A DNA stretch of 13,614 nt from Thermococci archaeon (GCA_003663525.1 QMUF01000029.1:1-13614), one strand, 5' to 3'; shown: positions 1-6,828, counted from the first letter of the stretch. Numbers and translations: made by a program. The notes: a model not told the origin generated them from the sequence alone.

Positions 1-513
1 GGATTCTTGAGCGGTATATACCTGCTCAACTACCTTCTCAAAGTCGTTAAGAGCCGAGCTGAGATTATAATTCCAGAAAAAATAACACCTCACATTGTGG
101 AAGGAAAAAAAGTTATAATCGTGGACAGGGAGAAAGCAAGACTACTTCTTAGCGAATTTGAGAACTTTCCAGTTCTGGCATTTGTCAGAGGATTCAAATA
201 CCCGAAGTCATGGAATGTGCGCATTGTGACAAGTGCTCCAATTGAAAACGGAATTCCTCCCACAAATCTGGAATTAATTACAGAATTGTGTGTTCATTAC
301 ATGAGGGAGGTGAGAGAAAAAGGAAGTCCTGGTGTTATTTACATAGCCTGTCTTGAGTATTTAAAGCTTTATAACAGCTTTATGGGTCTTCTCAAATTCC
401 TACACAGGCTTAGGGATTATACTATTATGTATGGCGGAAGAGTGATTGTAGAGATTGATGAGAAGGTATGGGATGAGAGAGAACTTACACAGTTAAAGCT
501 TCTCGAAATCTAA
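1..513 (+). CDS. DUF835 domain protein, 5' end outside the window
   Basis: The frame is open to base 1, so the true start lies upstream. A TTG at base 7 could start translation, but no ribosome binding site can be seen because the window begins there. The C-terminal third has the DUF835 pattern common in Thermococcales: a V-I-Y-I strand, the EYLKLYNSF segment, then GLLKFLHRLRDY and a final EIDEKVWDERELTQL helix. The first visible residues (GFLSGIYLLNYLL) are hydrophobic and could be the end of a membrane segment; some DUF835 proteins carry N-terminal membrane or sensor regions. The biochemical role of DUF835 is not known. The stop lies 7 bases from the convergent HIT gene. Family confidence is good, function unknown. 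Confidence 0.75.
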   Translation, partial: GFLSGIYLLNYLLKVVKSRAEIIIPEKITPHIVEGKKVIIVDREKARLLLSEFENFPVLAFVRGFKYPKSWNVRIVTSAPIENGIPPTNLELITELCVHYMREVREKGSPGVIYIACLEYLKLYNSFMGLLKFLHRLRDYTIMYGGRVIVEIDEKVWDERELTQLKLLEI

Positions 514-520
514 AGGTTGA

Positions 521-1015
521 TCAAGACTTTCCTGTAATTTCTTTCAGAGCCTTTTTCAGTTCATTATAAGCCTCCTGAAGGGATTCTGGAATCACTTTTG
601 TATCGGCTATCACAGGCATAAAGTTTGTATCTCCGTTCCACCTTGGTACAATATGAAGATGGACATGATCCTTTACGCCGGCCCCAGCTACACAGCCAAT
701 ATTAACCCCCATATTAAAACCCTGTGGTTTCATAGCTCTTTTTAGGGCCTTTATTGTGAGCTGGGAAAGTTTCATAATATCAAGAAGTTCCTCATCGGTG
801 AGTTCTTCCCATTCTCCTACATGTCTGTAAGGAGCAATCATAACATGACCAGGGTTGTAGGGGTAGTTGTTCATGATAACAAATGCGTGCTTGCCCCTGT
901 AAAGTATTAACCTCTCTTCATCACGGTTTTCTTTTGGGAAATCACAAAATATACAGCCGTTGTGTTTTGGGGATCTTATGTATTTGATGCGCCATGGTGC
1001 CCATATATGATTCAT
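521..1015 (-). CDS. HIT family nucleotide hydrolase/phosphorylase
   Basis: 164 residues, full length for the family. The histidine triad is clear (DHVHLHIVPRW, residues about 116-126), followed by GDTNFMPVI. This extended motif is typical of the branch that includes diadenosine tetraphosphate (Ap4A) phosphorylases and hydrolases, so cytoplasmic turnover of dinucleoside polyphosphates is the likely role; the exact substrate cannot be read from the sequence. An N-terminal CxxC (CIFCDF, residues about 22-27) fits the zinc-binding pair of many HIT proteins. The ATG at 1015 has GAGGTGA close upstream (about 1020-1026), and a TATA-like TTTTTAAT lies near 1045-1054 on the minus strand. It is divergent from apgM. 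Confidence 0.9.
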   Translation of the reverse strand: MNHIWAPWRIKYIRSPKHNGCIFCDFPKENRDEERLILYRGKHAFVIMNNYPYNPGHVMIAPYRHVGEWEELTDEELLDIMKLSQLTIKALKRAMKPQGFNMGVNIGCVAGAGVKDHVHLHIVPRWNGDTNFMPVIADTKVIPESLQEAYNELKKALKEITGKS

Positions 1016-1108
1016 GTCTTCACCTCAATTGGGAAAAAACTTGGAGATTAAAAAGGTTTCTCATAAAGTTTTTAATTCTCTTTTAGTATTCACCTCAGGT
1101 GATAGATC

Positions 1109-2341
1109 GTGAAAAGAAAGGGAATTCTTATTATTCTCGACGGACTTGGAGACAGGCCCATAGAGGAACTTGGTGGAAAAACGGCTCTTGAGTATGCAAA
1201 CACTCCAAACATGGATAAACTTGTGAAGATGGGGATTTTGGGACAGCAAGATCCTATAGCTCCTGGAAAACCTGCTGGAAGTGATACCGCTCATTTGGCC
1301 ATATTTGGGTATGATCCATATCAAACCTATAGAGGAAGGGGGTTTTTTGAGGCCTTGGGTGTAGGTTTAGATCTTGATGAGGATGATTTGGCCTTTAGAG
1401 TTAATTTCGCCACAATTGAAAACGGAATAATAACCGATAGAAGAGCAGGAAGAATAATTACTGAAGAGGCCCATGAACTTGCAAAAGCGATCCAGGAGAA
1501 TGTAAAGCTACCGGTGGAGTTCATTTTTGTAGGTGCAACAGGCCATAGAGCCGTTCTTGTCCTTAAAGGAATGGCCAACGGGTACAAAGTTGGAGAGAAC
1601 GATCCCCACGTAGAAGGAAAGCCACCTCATGAATTTGAGTATGGAGATGAGGAGAGTAAAAAAGTTGCAGAAATCCTTGAAGAATTTGTAGAAAAAGCAC
1701 ATAAAGTGCTTGAGTACCATCAAATAAATGAGAAGAGAAAAAAAGAAGGAAAACCTGTTGCAAATTATCTCTTAATCAGAGGGGCCGGAACATATCCAAA
1801 TATACCAATGAAATTTACAAAGCAATGGAAAGTTAAAGCAGCTGCCGTAGTTGCCACGGCTCTTGTCAAAGGCGTTGCGAGGGCAATAGGTTTTGATGTT
1901 TACACACCAGAGGGATCAACCGGCGAGTACAACACCGATGCCATGGCCAAAGCAAAAGCAGTGGTAGAGCTCTTAAAAGATTACGACTTTATCTTTCTCC
2001 ATTTTAAGCCAACCGATGCCGCTGGCCATGACAACAATCCAAAGAAAAAGGTGGAGATGATAGAGAGAGCGGATGAAATGATTGGTTACATAGTTGAGAG
2101 CATCGACCTTGAAAATACTGTAATAGCAATTACCGGAGACCATTCAACGCCGTGTGAAGTCAAGAACCACAGTGGCGATCCAGTTCCTCTGTTAATTGTC
2201 GGTGGAGGAGTTAGAGCGGATTACACAGAAAGCTTTGGTGAAAGGGAATGCATGCGGGGCGGAATAGGTAGAGTTAGAGGAAAATACATAGTGCCCATGA
2301 TGATGGACCTAATGGGGAGAGCCGAAAAGTTTGGAGCTTAG
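1109..2341 (+). CDS. apgM: 2,3-bisphosphoglycerate-independent phosphoglycerate mutase, archaeal type
   Basis: 410 residues, the usual ApgM length. It interconverts 3- and 2-phosphoglycerate in glycolysis and gluconeogenesis. The protein belongs to the alkaline phosphatase superfamily of two-metal enzymes. Visible motifs are IILDGLGDRP (metal-binding Asp11), KPAGSDTAH with the likely nucleophile Ser58, GYDPYQTYRGRGFFEALG, the metal-binding stretch HFKPTDAAGHDNNP, and ITGDHSTPCEVKNHSGDPVP near the C-terminus. The start is GTG at 1109, chosen for AGGTGAT at 1097-1103, five bases upstream. That binding site forms half of a short palindrome (1090-1102). A TATA-like TTTTTAAT lies near 1066-1073. 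It ends where a ThiF relic on the other strand begins. No catalytic residue appears lost. Confidence 0.95.
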   Translation: MKRKGILIILDGLGDRPIEELGGKTALEYANTPNMDKLVKMGILGQQDPIAPGKPAGSDTAHLAIFGYDPYQTYRGRGFFEALGVGLDLDEDDLAFRVNFATIENGIITDRRAGRIITEEAHELAKAIQENVKLPVEFIFVGATGHRAVLVLKGMANGYKVGENDPHVEGKPPHEFEYGDEESKKVAEILEEFVEKAHKVLEYHQINEKRKKEGKPVANYLLIRGAGTYPNIPMKFTKQWKVKAAAVVATALVKGVARAIGFDVYTPEGSTGEYNTDAMAKAKAVVELLKDYDFIFLHFKPTDAAGHDNNPKKKVEMIERADEMIGYIVESIDLENTVIAITGDHSTPCEVKNHSGDPVPLLIVGGGVRADYTESFGERECMRGGIGRVRGKYIVPMMMDLMGRAEKFGA

Positions 2342-2639
2342 CCTGTTTTCTTTTATTTCTGCTTTGTTTATTGTCTCAATGGAATCCGTTGCTAAGTCCA
2401 CAATAAGCAACTTATTAGTTAGGTACTCGCCCCAGTGGGTTATAATTTTAACGGCCTCTGCCCCCTCTATGGTATCGATAATCCCTGCAAGTGCCCCAAA
2501 AATTGCTGTTTTTCATTTTTGTCTCATCAAACTCTGAAAATAGCTCTTCTAACTTCTGTGTTTTTCTTGGGATTATGGTAGTAATCCCATAAGGGCCTTT
2601 GATGCCACCGTGCACCAGCGGGACAATACTCAGAGATGC
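2342..2639 (-). pseudogene. Relic of a ThiF/MoeB/HesA (E1-like) adenylyltransferase, C-terminal part, frameshifted
   Basis: The minus strand here reads as two pieces in different frames. From about 2639 to 2520 it gives VPLVHGGIKGPYGITTIIP...EELFSEFDETK. From about 2511 to 2342 it gives AIFGALAGIIDTIEGAEAVK, then KIITHWGEYLTNKLLIVDL and ETINKAEIKEN. These match the C-terminal half of E1-like proteins: the PxVhGgi-G--G strand, then g-lagiig-ieA-EaiK, then the L-n-LLivDl strand. A frameshift falls in the A-rich stretch at about 2505-2525. The N-terminal nucleotide-binding half (GxGGxG) is absent, because cobD occupies that place, and the expected C-terminal CxxC is also missing. A single read error could explain the frameshift but not the missing half. 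In these proteins the intact enzyme adenylates a sulfur-carrier protein. Confidence 0.75.
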
Positions 2640-3589
2640 CTAAGAGCCTCTATTAGAATGTCGTTTTCCTCTCTTTTCCGTATGCTGAACCTTATGTAGG
2701 CAGGTAACCCAAAACTTGAGCAGTCCCTAACAAGTACTCCCTTCTCTCTAAGCCTTTCAACAGTACTTTTTGCATCCCCAACATATTTAATAAAAAAGTT
2801 TGCATCGCTTTTCACGTTCAATTCTCTTTCTATTCGACTTTTCTCTTTCCAGGCTAGTGGTATTGTTTTTTTTAAGTGCTCAAATTCATCCGCTATGACA
2901 AATTCCAAAAACGCATAGCCAAAAGATCCAATGCTCCATGGCATCCTTACACTCTTGAAGGCATCTTCAAAGCCAACAACATAACCAACCCTAATCCCGG
3001 GTAAGCCATAGCTCTTTGTGAAAGTCCTCAGCTTTACTATTTTTTCACCTTCGGGGCTTTTTGCATTTTTTACGAAGTCTATAAAAGCTTCATCCAATAC
3101 GAGAAGCGAATTCTTATCTTCCACTTCTTGGATTAGGGGCTTAAGCTCTTTCACTCTGTAGAATTTTCCATCGGGATTGTTGGGATTGCAAAAGAAGACA
3201 ATACTGCTTTTATCAACTCTTTCAGCCACTGCATTTGGATTATTAGGGGTCTTTATAACTTCGGCACCAAAAATTCTTGCAATCCTCTCATATTCCCCGT
3301 AGGTGTGCTCTGGGATAATTACCTTCCTTCTTTCTTTCATCGCGAGGATGCCGACTAGATATAAAGCTTCCGTTATTCCAGCTGTAACCGTCAAGGGCTC
3401 CCCTACAATGTTTGAAAGCTCCTCTTCAAGCCTTTCCCAGTAAAGATAGCGATTGCTTAAGGCTTTAGCACGTTCAACCATATCATCCACCCATTCTGGA
3501 AGATAAGGATTTAACGATGCTGAAAAGTCTAACAATCCTTCTCTTCTGGCACCTCCATGCTGGGCTTTAAACTCCACAGGCTTGAGCAT
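2630..3589 (-). CDS. cobD: L-threonine-O-3-phosphate decarboxylase, PLP-dependent (CobD; CobC in Pseudomonas naming)
   Basis: 319 residues in the fold type I aminotransferase family close to histidinol-phosphate aminotransferase. It would make (R)-1-amino-2-propanol O-2-phosphate, the side chain that CbiB attaches to cobyric acid. The N-terminal HGG...LLDFSASLNPY (residues about 11-29) is the CobD-type opening. Other motifs are FFCNPNNPDG (132-141), LDEAF with Asp166, the PLP lysine K192 in TFTKSYGLPGIRVGY, and a C-terminal YIRFSIRKREEND with the carboxylate-binding Arg. Histidinol-phosphate aminotransferase is the alternative, but position right after cbiB argues for CobD. The start ATG at 3589 is preceded by GGAGGTGGTGA, which contains the cbiB stop, so the two are translationally coupled. 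There is no C-terminal zinc-finger extension like that of the Methanosarcina CobD that also has threonine kinase activity. Confidence 0.88.
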   Translation of the reverse strand: MLKPVEFKAQHGGARREGLLDFSASLNPYLPEWVDDMVERAKALSNRYLYWERLEEELSNIVGEPLTVTAGITEALYLVGILAMKERRKVIIPEHTYGEYERIARIFGAEVIKTPNNPNAVAERVDKSSIVFFCNPNNPDGKFYRVKELKPLIQEVEDKNSLLVLDEAFIDFVKNAKSPEGEKIVKLRTFTKSYGLPGIRVGYVVGFEDAFKSVRMPWSIGSFGYAFLEFVIADEFEHLKKTIPLAWKEKSRIERELNVKSDANFFIKYVGDAKSTVERLREKGVLVRDCSSFGLPAYIRFSIRKREENDILIEALRHL

Positions 3590-3590
3590 T

Positions 3591-4451
3591 TCACCACCTC
3601 CACATGACTAAGCCAGATATAAGGATCCATTCAACCACAACAATCCAGTAAACCCTGAGGGCCTGTTTGATGTCTCCAAGCTCGGGAGTTCTGCCATCAA
3701 AACGGTATACCCCCTCTTTCTCAAGCCACACGCCCAAAACAGCACTCATTGCTGCAATAGGCTTATCACCATTTATCTTGAATTTGGCCTTTTTGTAATG
3801 AGATAACACCTTTCTGGGGCCGAGAGGAAGGAACAAAAGAACGGTCAAACGAGCAGGAATGAAGTTTGTGATATCATCTAGCCTAGCCGCAAACTTTCCA
3901 AAAAACTCATATCGCTCATTCCTATATCCTATCATGGCATCGAGGGTGTTCACGGCTCTATAAATTAGGGCACCACTTAGGCCAAAGATGAGATAATAGA
4001 ACAGAGGGGCAACTACGCTGTCCGTTATATTTTCCGCTAAGCTTTCAATTGCTGCTGAATTTAAATGAGCTCTATCCAAGTTTGATACATCTCTGCTCAC
4101 AATCCAGCTAATATATTTTCGCTGCTCCTCGATATCCTCCTTTATTGTATTTTTCACGTGCCGAGCAAGGCTCTTTATAGCAAAAGAGCTCTTTAAAAGA
4201 TAAACACTCACAGCGACGCCAGGCCACTTAGGCAAAAAACATGGGAGTCTTGAAAGGAAAAAGGCAAAGCCAATTACAATAATCGCCCCCAGAAAACCTG
4301 CAGTGAAGTCCAGAGCTGGAGTTCTCCTTTTGTAATGTTTATCAAAAAATTCAATGACCTTACCAAACCATACTACAGGGTGAACTAAGGCAGGTGGTTC
4401 TCCTATCACTAAATCCAACACCAACGCAAGGAGAAAGATTACCAGCTTCAT
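3591..4451 (-). CDS. cbiB: Adenosylcobinamide-phosphate synthase CbiB (CobD in Pseudomonas naming)
   Basis: 286 residues, a little short of many bacterial CbiB proteins but complete. It is an integral membrane protein that joins aminopropanol phosphate to adenosylcobyric acid. The N-terminus has the CbiB signature [18 protein letters not shown] (residues about 9-26), then [10 protein letters not shown]. Hydrophobic segments lie near residues 1-20, 50-70 and 145-165 and at the C-terminal end. The conserved core includes [27 protein letters not shown] and [18 protein letters not shown]. The start is ATG at 4451. The binding site is weak, and a TATA-like TTAAAA at 4483-4488 predicts a short leader starting near 4460. 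A candidate operator dyad (4469-4483) lies directly next to this TATA element. The gene forms an operon with cobD. Confidence 0.93.
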   Translation of the reverse strand: MKLVIFLLALVLDLVIGEPPALVHPVVWFGKVIEFFDKHYKRRTPALDFTAGFLGAIIVIGFAFFLSRLPCFLPKWPGVAVSVYLLKSSFAIKSLARHVKNTIKEDIEEQRKYISWIVSRDVSNLDRAHLNSAAIESLAENITDSVVAPLFYYLIFGLSGALIYRAVNTLDAMIGYRNERYEFFGKFAARLDDITNFIPARLTVLLFLPLGPRKVLSHYKKAKFKINGDKPIAAMSAVLGVWLEKEGVYRFDGRTPELGDIKQALRVYWIVVVEWILISGLVMWRW

Positions 4452-4468
4452 TTCAGCATCAACACTGG

Positions 4469-4483
4469 TGGATATTTTATCCT
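4469..4483. promoter_or_regulatory. Candidate cobamide-regulon operator before cbiB
   Basis: TGGATATTTTATCCT has perfect arms GGATA/TATCC around three bases. It matches 11 of the 12 arm positions of the duplicated btuF/cobT dyad (consensus TGGAyAAwTTrTCCA). It abuts the minus-strand TATA-like TTAAAA (4483-4488) and lies 17 bases before the cbiB ATG, overlapping the place where TBP/TFB would sit. This position suits a repressor. The operator role is inferred from recurrence and position only. Confidence 0.6.
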
Positions 4484-4595
4484 TTTAACTCTTTCCGGGG
4501 TTTACTTAGAGATAACTTTCAGAAGAGAACAGAGCTTGCTCAAGGATAGATAATAAAGTTAATCGAAAACTTTAACGGTAATCTTTTGCCACATT

Positions 4596-5351
4596 TCAAG
4601 ATATTTCACCGTTAATCGATATGAATGCCTCTCTCACTTTCTTATATTCCTCAATAATCTCCTCGTTTGGTTCTTTTACACCTCTCCTCACATACCACGC
4701 CGGATGTCTGAGGTAGAGGACTTCAAACCCGAACTTTTTTAGAGCCTTATGTGCAGTTCTACCAATGGCAAAAATTGCCTTGGGCTTAAGAATATTGAGC
4801 TCCCTTTCCAGGAGCCCTAGCTCCTTCTTTCCAAACCTTGTCAGCTTATTTTCCGGGGGATTGCATTTAACGACGTTAGTAATGTACACAAAGTCAGGGT
4901 TTATGCCAAGGGAGAAGAGCGTTTTTCTAAGCAGCATCCCGGAGGCATCTCTGTAAAAACATATCCCTGTTAAACCGCACCCTTTCCTTCCGGGTGCTTC
5001 ACCCACTAAAACTACCTTAGAACCTATCCACCCATTCGCAAAGGGCAAGCCTTCAAAGGCTTTTATTTTTAGCTGATATTCGTAGTACTTCTTACTGCAG
5101 AACGTCAACGGTTCTCTAAGGAATTCATGATACAGTTCCACAAGCTCATGGGCTTTTTTCTCATCTTCTCTACCTTTAACCAAAAACCTTTCCTTCGGGT
5201 TGTAGATGGTTTTGGCATAAATTCCATAGATTTTCTCGTCCAGGGAAAGAAAGTCTTTCCATGTCTTTAGGAATAGTGGCATAGTTTTGAAGTTTTTTGG
5301 ATTTATGTAAACCTCACCAACCCTTCCCAGACTCTCGAACTTCAGTAGCAT
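4596..5351 (-). CDS. Uracil-DNA glycosylase superfamily protein
   Basis: 251 residues from the ATG at 5351. The core matches the family 4/5-like uracil-DNA glycosylase fold: VVLVGEAPGRKG (active-site loop), ICFYRDASGMLLR, YITNVVKCNPPENK, IFAIGRTAHKAL, and LRHPAWY in place of the usual HPS/HPA. Such enzymes remove uracil or damaged bases from DNA in the base-excision repair pathway. Only scattered cysteines are present (CSKKYY, GCGLTGIC, VVKCNPP), so I cannot assign a 4Fe-4S cluster or a precise family. A TTG at 5369 in the same frame would add six residues, but the ATG is preferred: a TATA-like TTATAA at 5375-5380 is spaced for a leaderless start at 5351, and the added segment coincides with a candidate operator. 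No direct link to cobamides is known. Confidence 0.72.
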   Translation of the reverse strand: MLLKFESLGRVGEVYINPKNFKTMPLFLKTWKDFLSLDEKIYGIYAKTIYNPKERFLVKGREDEKKAHELVELYHEFLREPLTFCSKKYYEYQLKIKAFEGLPFANGWIGSKVVLVGEAPGRKGCGLTGICFYRDASGMLLRKTLFSLGINPDFVYITNVVKCNPPENKLTRFGKKELGLLERELNILKPKAIFAIGRTAHKALKKFGFEVLYLRHPAWYVRRGVKEPNEEIIEEYKKVREAFISINGEIS

Positions 5352-5353
5352 AA

Positions 5354-5368
5354 AGGATAAAACGTCCA
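5354..5368. promoter_or_regulatory. Candidate operator between the glycosylase-like gene and the zinc-ribbon operon
   Basis: On the minus strand this reads TGGACGTTTTATCCT, matching 10 of 12 arm positions of the btuF/cobT dyad. It lies between a TTATAA element (5375-5380) and the ATG of the uracil-DNA glycosylase-like gene at 5351. It is also 25 bases before the ATG of the divergent zinc-ribbon/PP-loop/cobZ operon, over the likely plus-strand promoter (TATA-like CATAAAGG near 5350-5357). The match is weaker than at cbiB, so chance is possible. Confidence 0.42.
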
Positions 5369-5393
5369 ACGGACTTATAATCTTGGTGGTATT

Positions 5394-5642
5394 ATGGAGA
5401 CGAAAAAGTGTCCTTTTTGTGGAGGAACAATGATTAAGGGGAAAAGCCCTCAGGAAGGCTATGCCCTATATTTCTGGAAGGCTCCATGGAAGAAGGGATT
5501 CAAAGGAGCAATTAGTGGAACCATAAAAGCACATCCCTGGCTCTGTCTTAACTGCGGTGCGATAATTCCATATGTAGAAGAAGTCGAACTTCAAAAAGTC
5601 AGGGAAGAGTATAATGAGATAAAGCTGGAGGGAGGAATTTGA
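5394..5642 (+). CDS. Small zinc-ribbon protein in the cobZ operon
   Basis: 82 residues with two zinc-knuckle pairs, CPFCGG (residues 6-11) and CLNCG (about 51-55), which make one four-cysteine zinc ribbon. Between them is an aromatic-rich stretch, ALYFWKAPWKKGFKG. The C-terminal EVELQKVREEYNEIKLEGG is charged and probably helical. I do not recognise a specific function. It is the first gene of a tight operon: its TGA overlaps the TTG start of the PP-loop gene (TTGA), which is followed by cobZ. GGTGGT at 5385-5390 serves as the binding site for the ATG at 5394. A role in cobamide metabolism is inferred only from this operon and the candidate operator upstream. Confidence 0.8.
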   Translation: METKKCPFCGGTMIKGKSPQEGYALYFWKAPWKKGFKGAISGTIKAHPWLCLNCGAIIPYVEEVELQKVREEYNEIKLEGGI

Positions 5643-6295
5643 GAGGTATAGCTTTTTTCTCGGGTGGGAAGGATGGGCTATATGCAGTTTATCTTGCCGA
5701 AAAGAGCGGCATTGAAGTTCCGTATTTGCTTGTCCTTAAGACCTCAATAGGACTCTCCCCTCACTGGGAAAATTTTGAAGCCCTTAAGACCCTTGCAGAG
5801 GCTATGGGAAAAACCCTCCTCACTTTTGACATGGTGGATGGAGGAGATTCTTTAGCCAGATTTATAGCATCTCTTGAAGTTGATTATATTATAGCCGGCG
5901 ATGTGTTCCTAGAAGATCATTTCAAATGGGTAGAGTGGCTCGCTGAAAAAGCCGGTGCTAAGAGCTTAGAACCCTTATGGGGGCGAGACACACTTGAATT
6001 GGCCAAAGAGATGCTCAATACTGACTTTGAATACGCTATAATTGCAGTAAATAGGAAAAAATTAGGAAAAGAATGGCTGGGATATAAGTTCTCCTCTCCG
6101 GAAGATTTGGAGCTATTCTTAAACAAGAACCCAGATATTGATCCTCTCGGCGAAGCAGGGGAATTTCATAGTGTAACTCTCTCCAGTCCCCTCTTTAGGG
6201 AATGCTTTAAATTTGAAAAGCTTTCCATTGAGAAAAGCGAAAAGTATTGGTGGCTGAGGTTTAAGGTGGTGGAAGATGATTGGAAAGCTCAATAA
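5639..6295 (+). CDS. DUF71/COG2102 PP-loop ATP pyrophosphatase, probably the B12-salvage subgroup
   Basis: 218 residues. The N-terminal PP-loop is FFSGGKDG (residues 6-13), which binds ATP and releases pyrophosphate. Further family features are YIIAGDVFLEDHFKWVEWLAEKAG and LEPLWGRDTLELAKEML (the E-P-L-W-G-R/K-D motif of DUF71). The best-known member, Dph6, amidates diphthine on EF-2. Comparative genomics has proposed that another DUF71 subgroup acts in B12 salvage, and the position here between a zinc-ribbon gene and cobZ fits that. Its substrate is unknown; an ATP-dependent amide-forming or ligase step on a corrinoid or lower-ligand intermediate would be plausible. The TTG start at 5639 follows GGAGG (5631-5635) and overlaps the previous stop. 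A true Dph6 is the alternative reading. Confidence 0.82.
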   Translation: MRGIAFFSGGKDGLYAVYLAEKSGIEVPYLLVLKTSIGLSPHWENFEALKTLAEAMGKTLLTFDMVDGGDSLARFIASLEVDYIIAGDVFLEDHFKWVEWLAEKAGAKSLEPLWGRDTLELAKEMLNTDFEYAIIAVNRKKLGKEWLGYKFSSPEDLELFLNKNPDIDPLGEAGEFHSVTLSSPLFRECFKFEKLSIEKSEKYWWLRFKVVEDDWKAQ

Positions 6296-6710
6296 TAAAG
6301 GCATAACTCTTGAAAAGATGCTCAATACTGCCTTGGAACTTTACATAGGAGAAGATGCGGAAAAAGTCAGAGAGCAACTTAGAGGGATTATGATCCACTA
6401 TTTAAATGACATCAATATCCAAGCGCTTTTAACAGCCGCTCTGCTCCTAGAGGAAAATTTCAAAGTTGAAGGTGACCCCGTAAGCCTAGTGGCAGATGAA
6501 CTCATAGGGATTGACATTGCCGAATATATTGGGGGTAAAAAAGCGCTTTTCAACTTCTTTTACTACGACACAAAAAAGCCGGGGATTTTAAAAGAGCTTC
6601 CGCCCTTTCTGGACGATGCTATAGGGGGCTTCATAGCCGGTTGCATGACAAAGGTCTTCGAGATCATCTCATCCGGGACTCCCAGCGAAGGAAGAGAAAG
6701 AGGAGTATAA
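6276..6710 (+). CDS. cobZ: Alpha-ribazole phosphatase CobZ (PgpA-like fold)
   Basis: 144 residues. It resembles archaeal CobZ, related to the phosphatidylglycerophosphatase A family, which replaces bacterial CobC and dephosphorylates alpha-ribazole 5'-phosphate or adenosylcobalamin 5'-phosphate. Visible features are NKGITLEKMLNTALELYIG at the N-terminus, the acidic VADELIGIDIAEYIGGKKAL in the middle, and FLDDAIGGFIAGCMTKVFEI near the end, with conserved Asp/Glu pairs that probably bind a metal. The start ATG at 6276 lies inside the end of the PP-loop gene (20-base overlap) after AAGGTGGTGGAAG. The 3' end overlaps a 54-residue membrane-protein gene on the other strand. PgpA itself is the main alternative, but the locus argues for CobZ. 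Confidence 0.8.
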   Translation: MIGKLNNKGITLEKMLNTALELYIGEDAEKVREQLRGIMIHYLNDINIQALLTAALLLEENFKVEGDPVSLVADELIGIDIAEYIGGKKALFNFFYYDTKKPGILKELPPFLDDAIGGFIAGCMTKVFEIISSGTPSEGRERGV

Positions 6711-6828
6711 AGAAAATCGTGATGTAGTAGCTCACTGCAAAAGGAAGAACACCCACTAGACCAAGGGTATATAGAAACGTCAAAATCAACACCAAAATAA
6801 GTAATCTCCGATAGTGTCCCTTCTTCAT
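6664..6828 (-). CDS. 54-residue membrane protein, divergent from cobS
   Basis: A short open frame begins with ATG at 6828 (MKKGHYRR), runs through two hydrophobic stretches (LLILVLILTFLYTLGLVGVL, residues 9-28, and YYITIFFILLFLFL, about 34-47) and ends WESRMR. It has a basic N-terminus and a charged C-terminus, so a two-helix membrane hairpin is likely. A TATA-like CTTAAAAAG on the minus strand (about 6849-6857) predicts a start almost at the ATG, so the mRNA would be leaderless. The first 118 bases lie outside other genes and the last 47 overlap the 3' end of cobZ on the opposite strand. I do not recognise the family. The hydrophobic pattern and the promoter support a real gene; a partner of membrane-bound CobS or of transport would be a guess. 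Confidence 0.6.
   Translation of the reverse strand: MKKGHYRRLLILVLILTFLYTLGLVGVLPFAVSYYITIFFILLFLFLRWESRMR

Noticed and set aside
2331..2537. Plus-strand open frame of 68 codons after apgM
   Set aside because: It has no ribosome binding site and no recognisable family. The opposite strand reads clearly as the ThiF relic.
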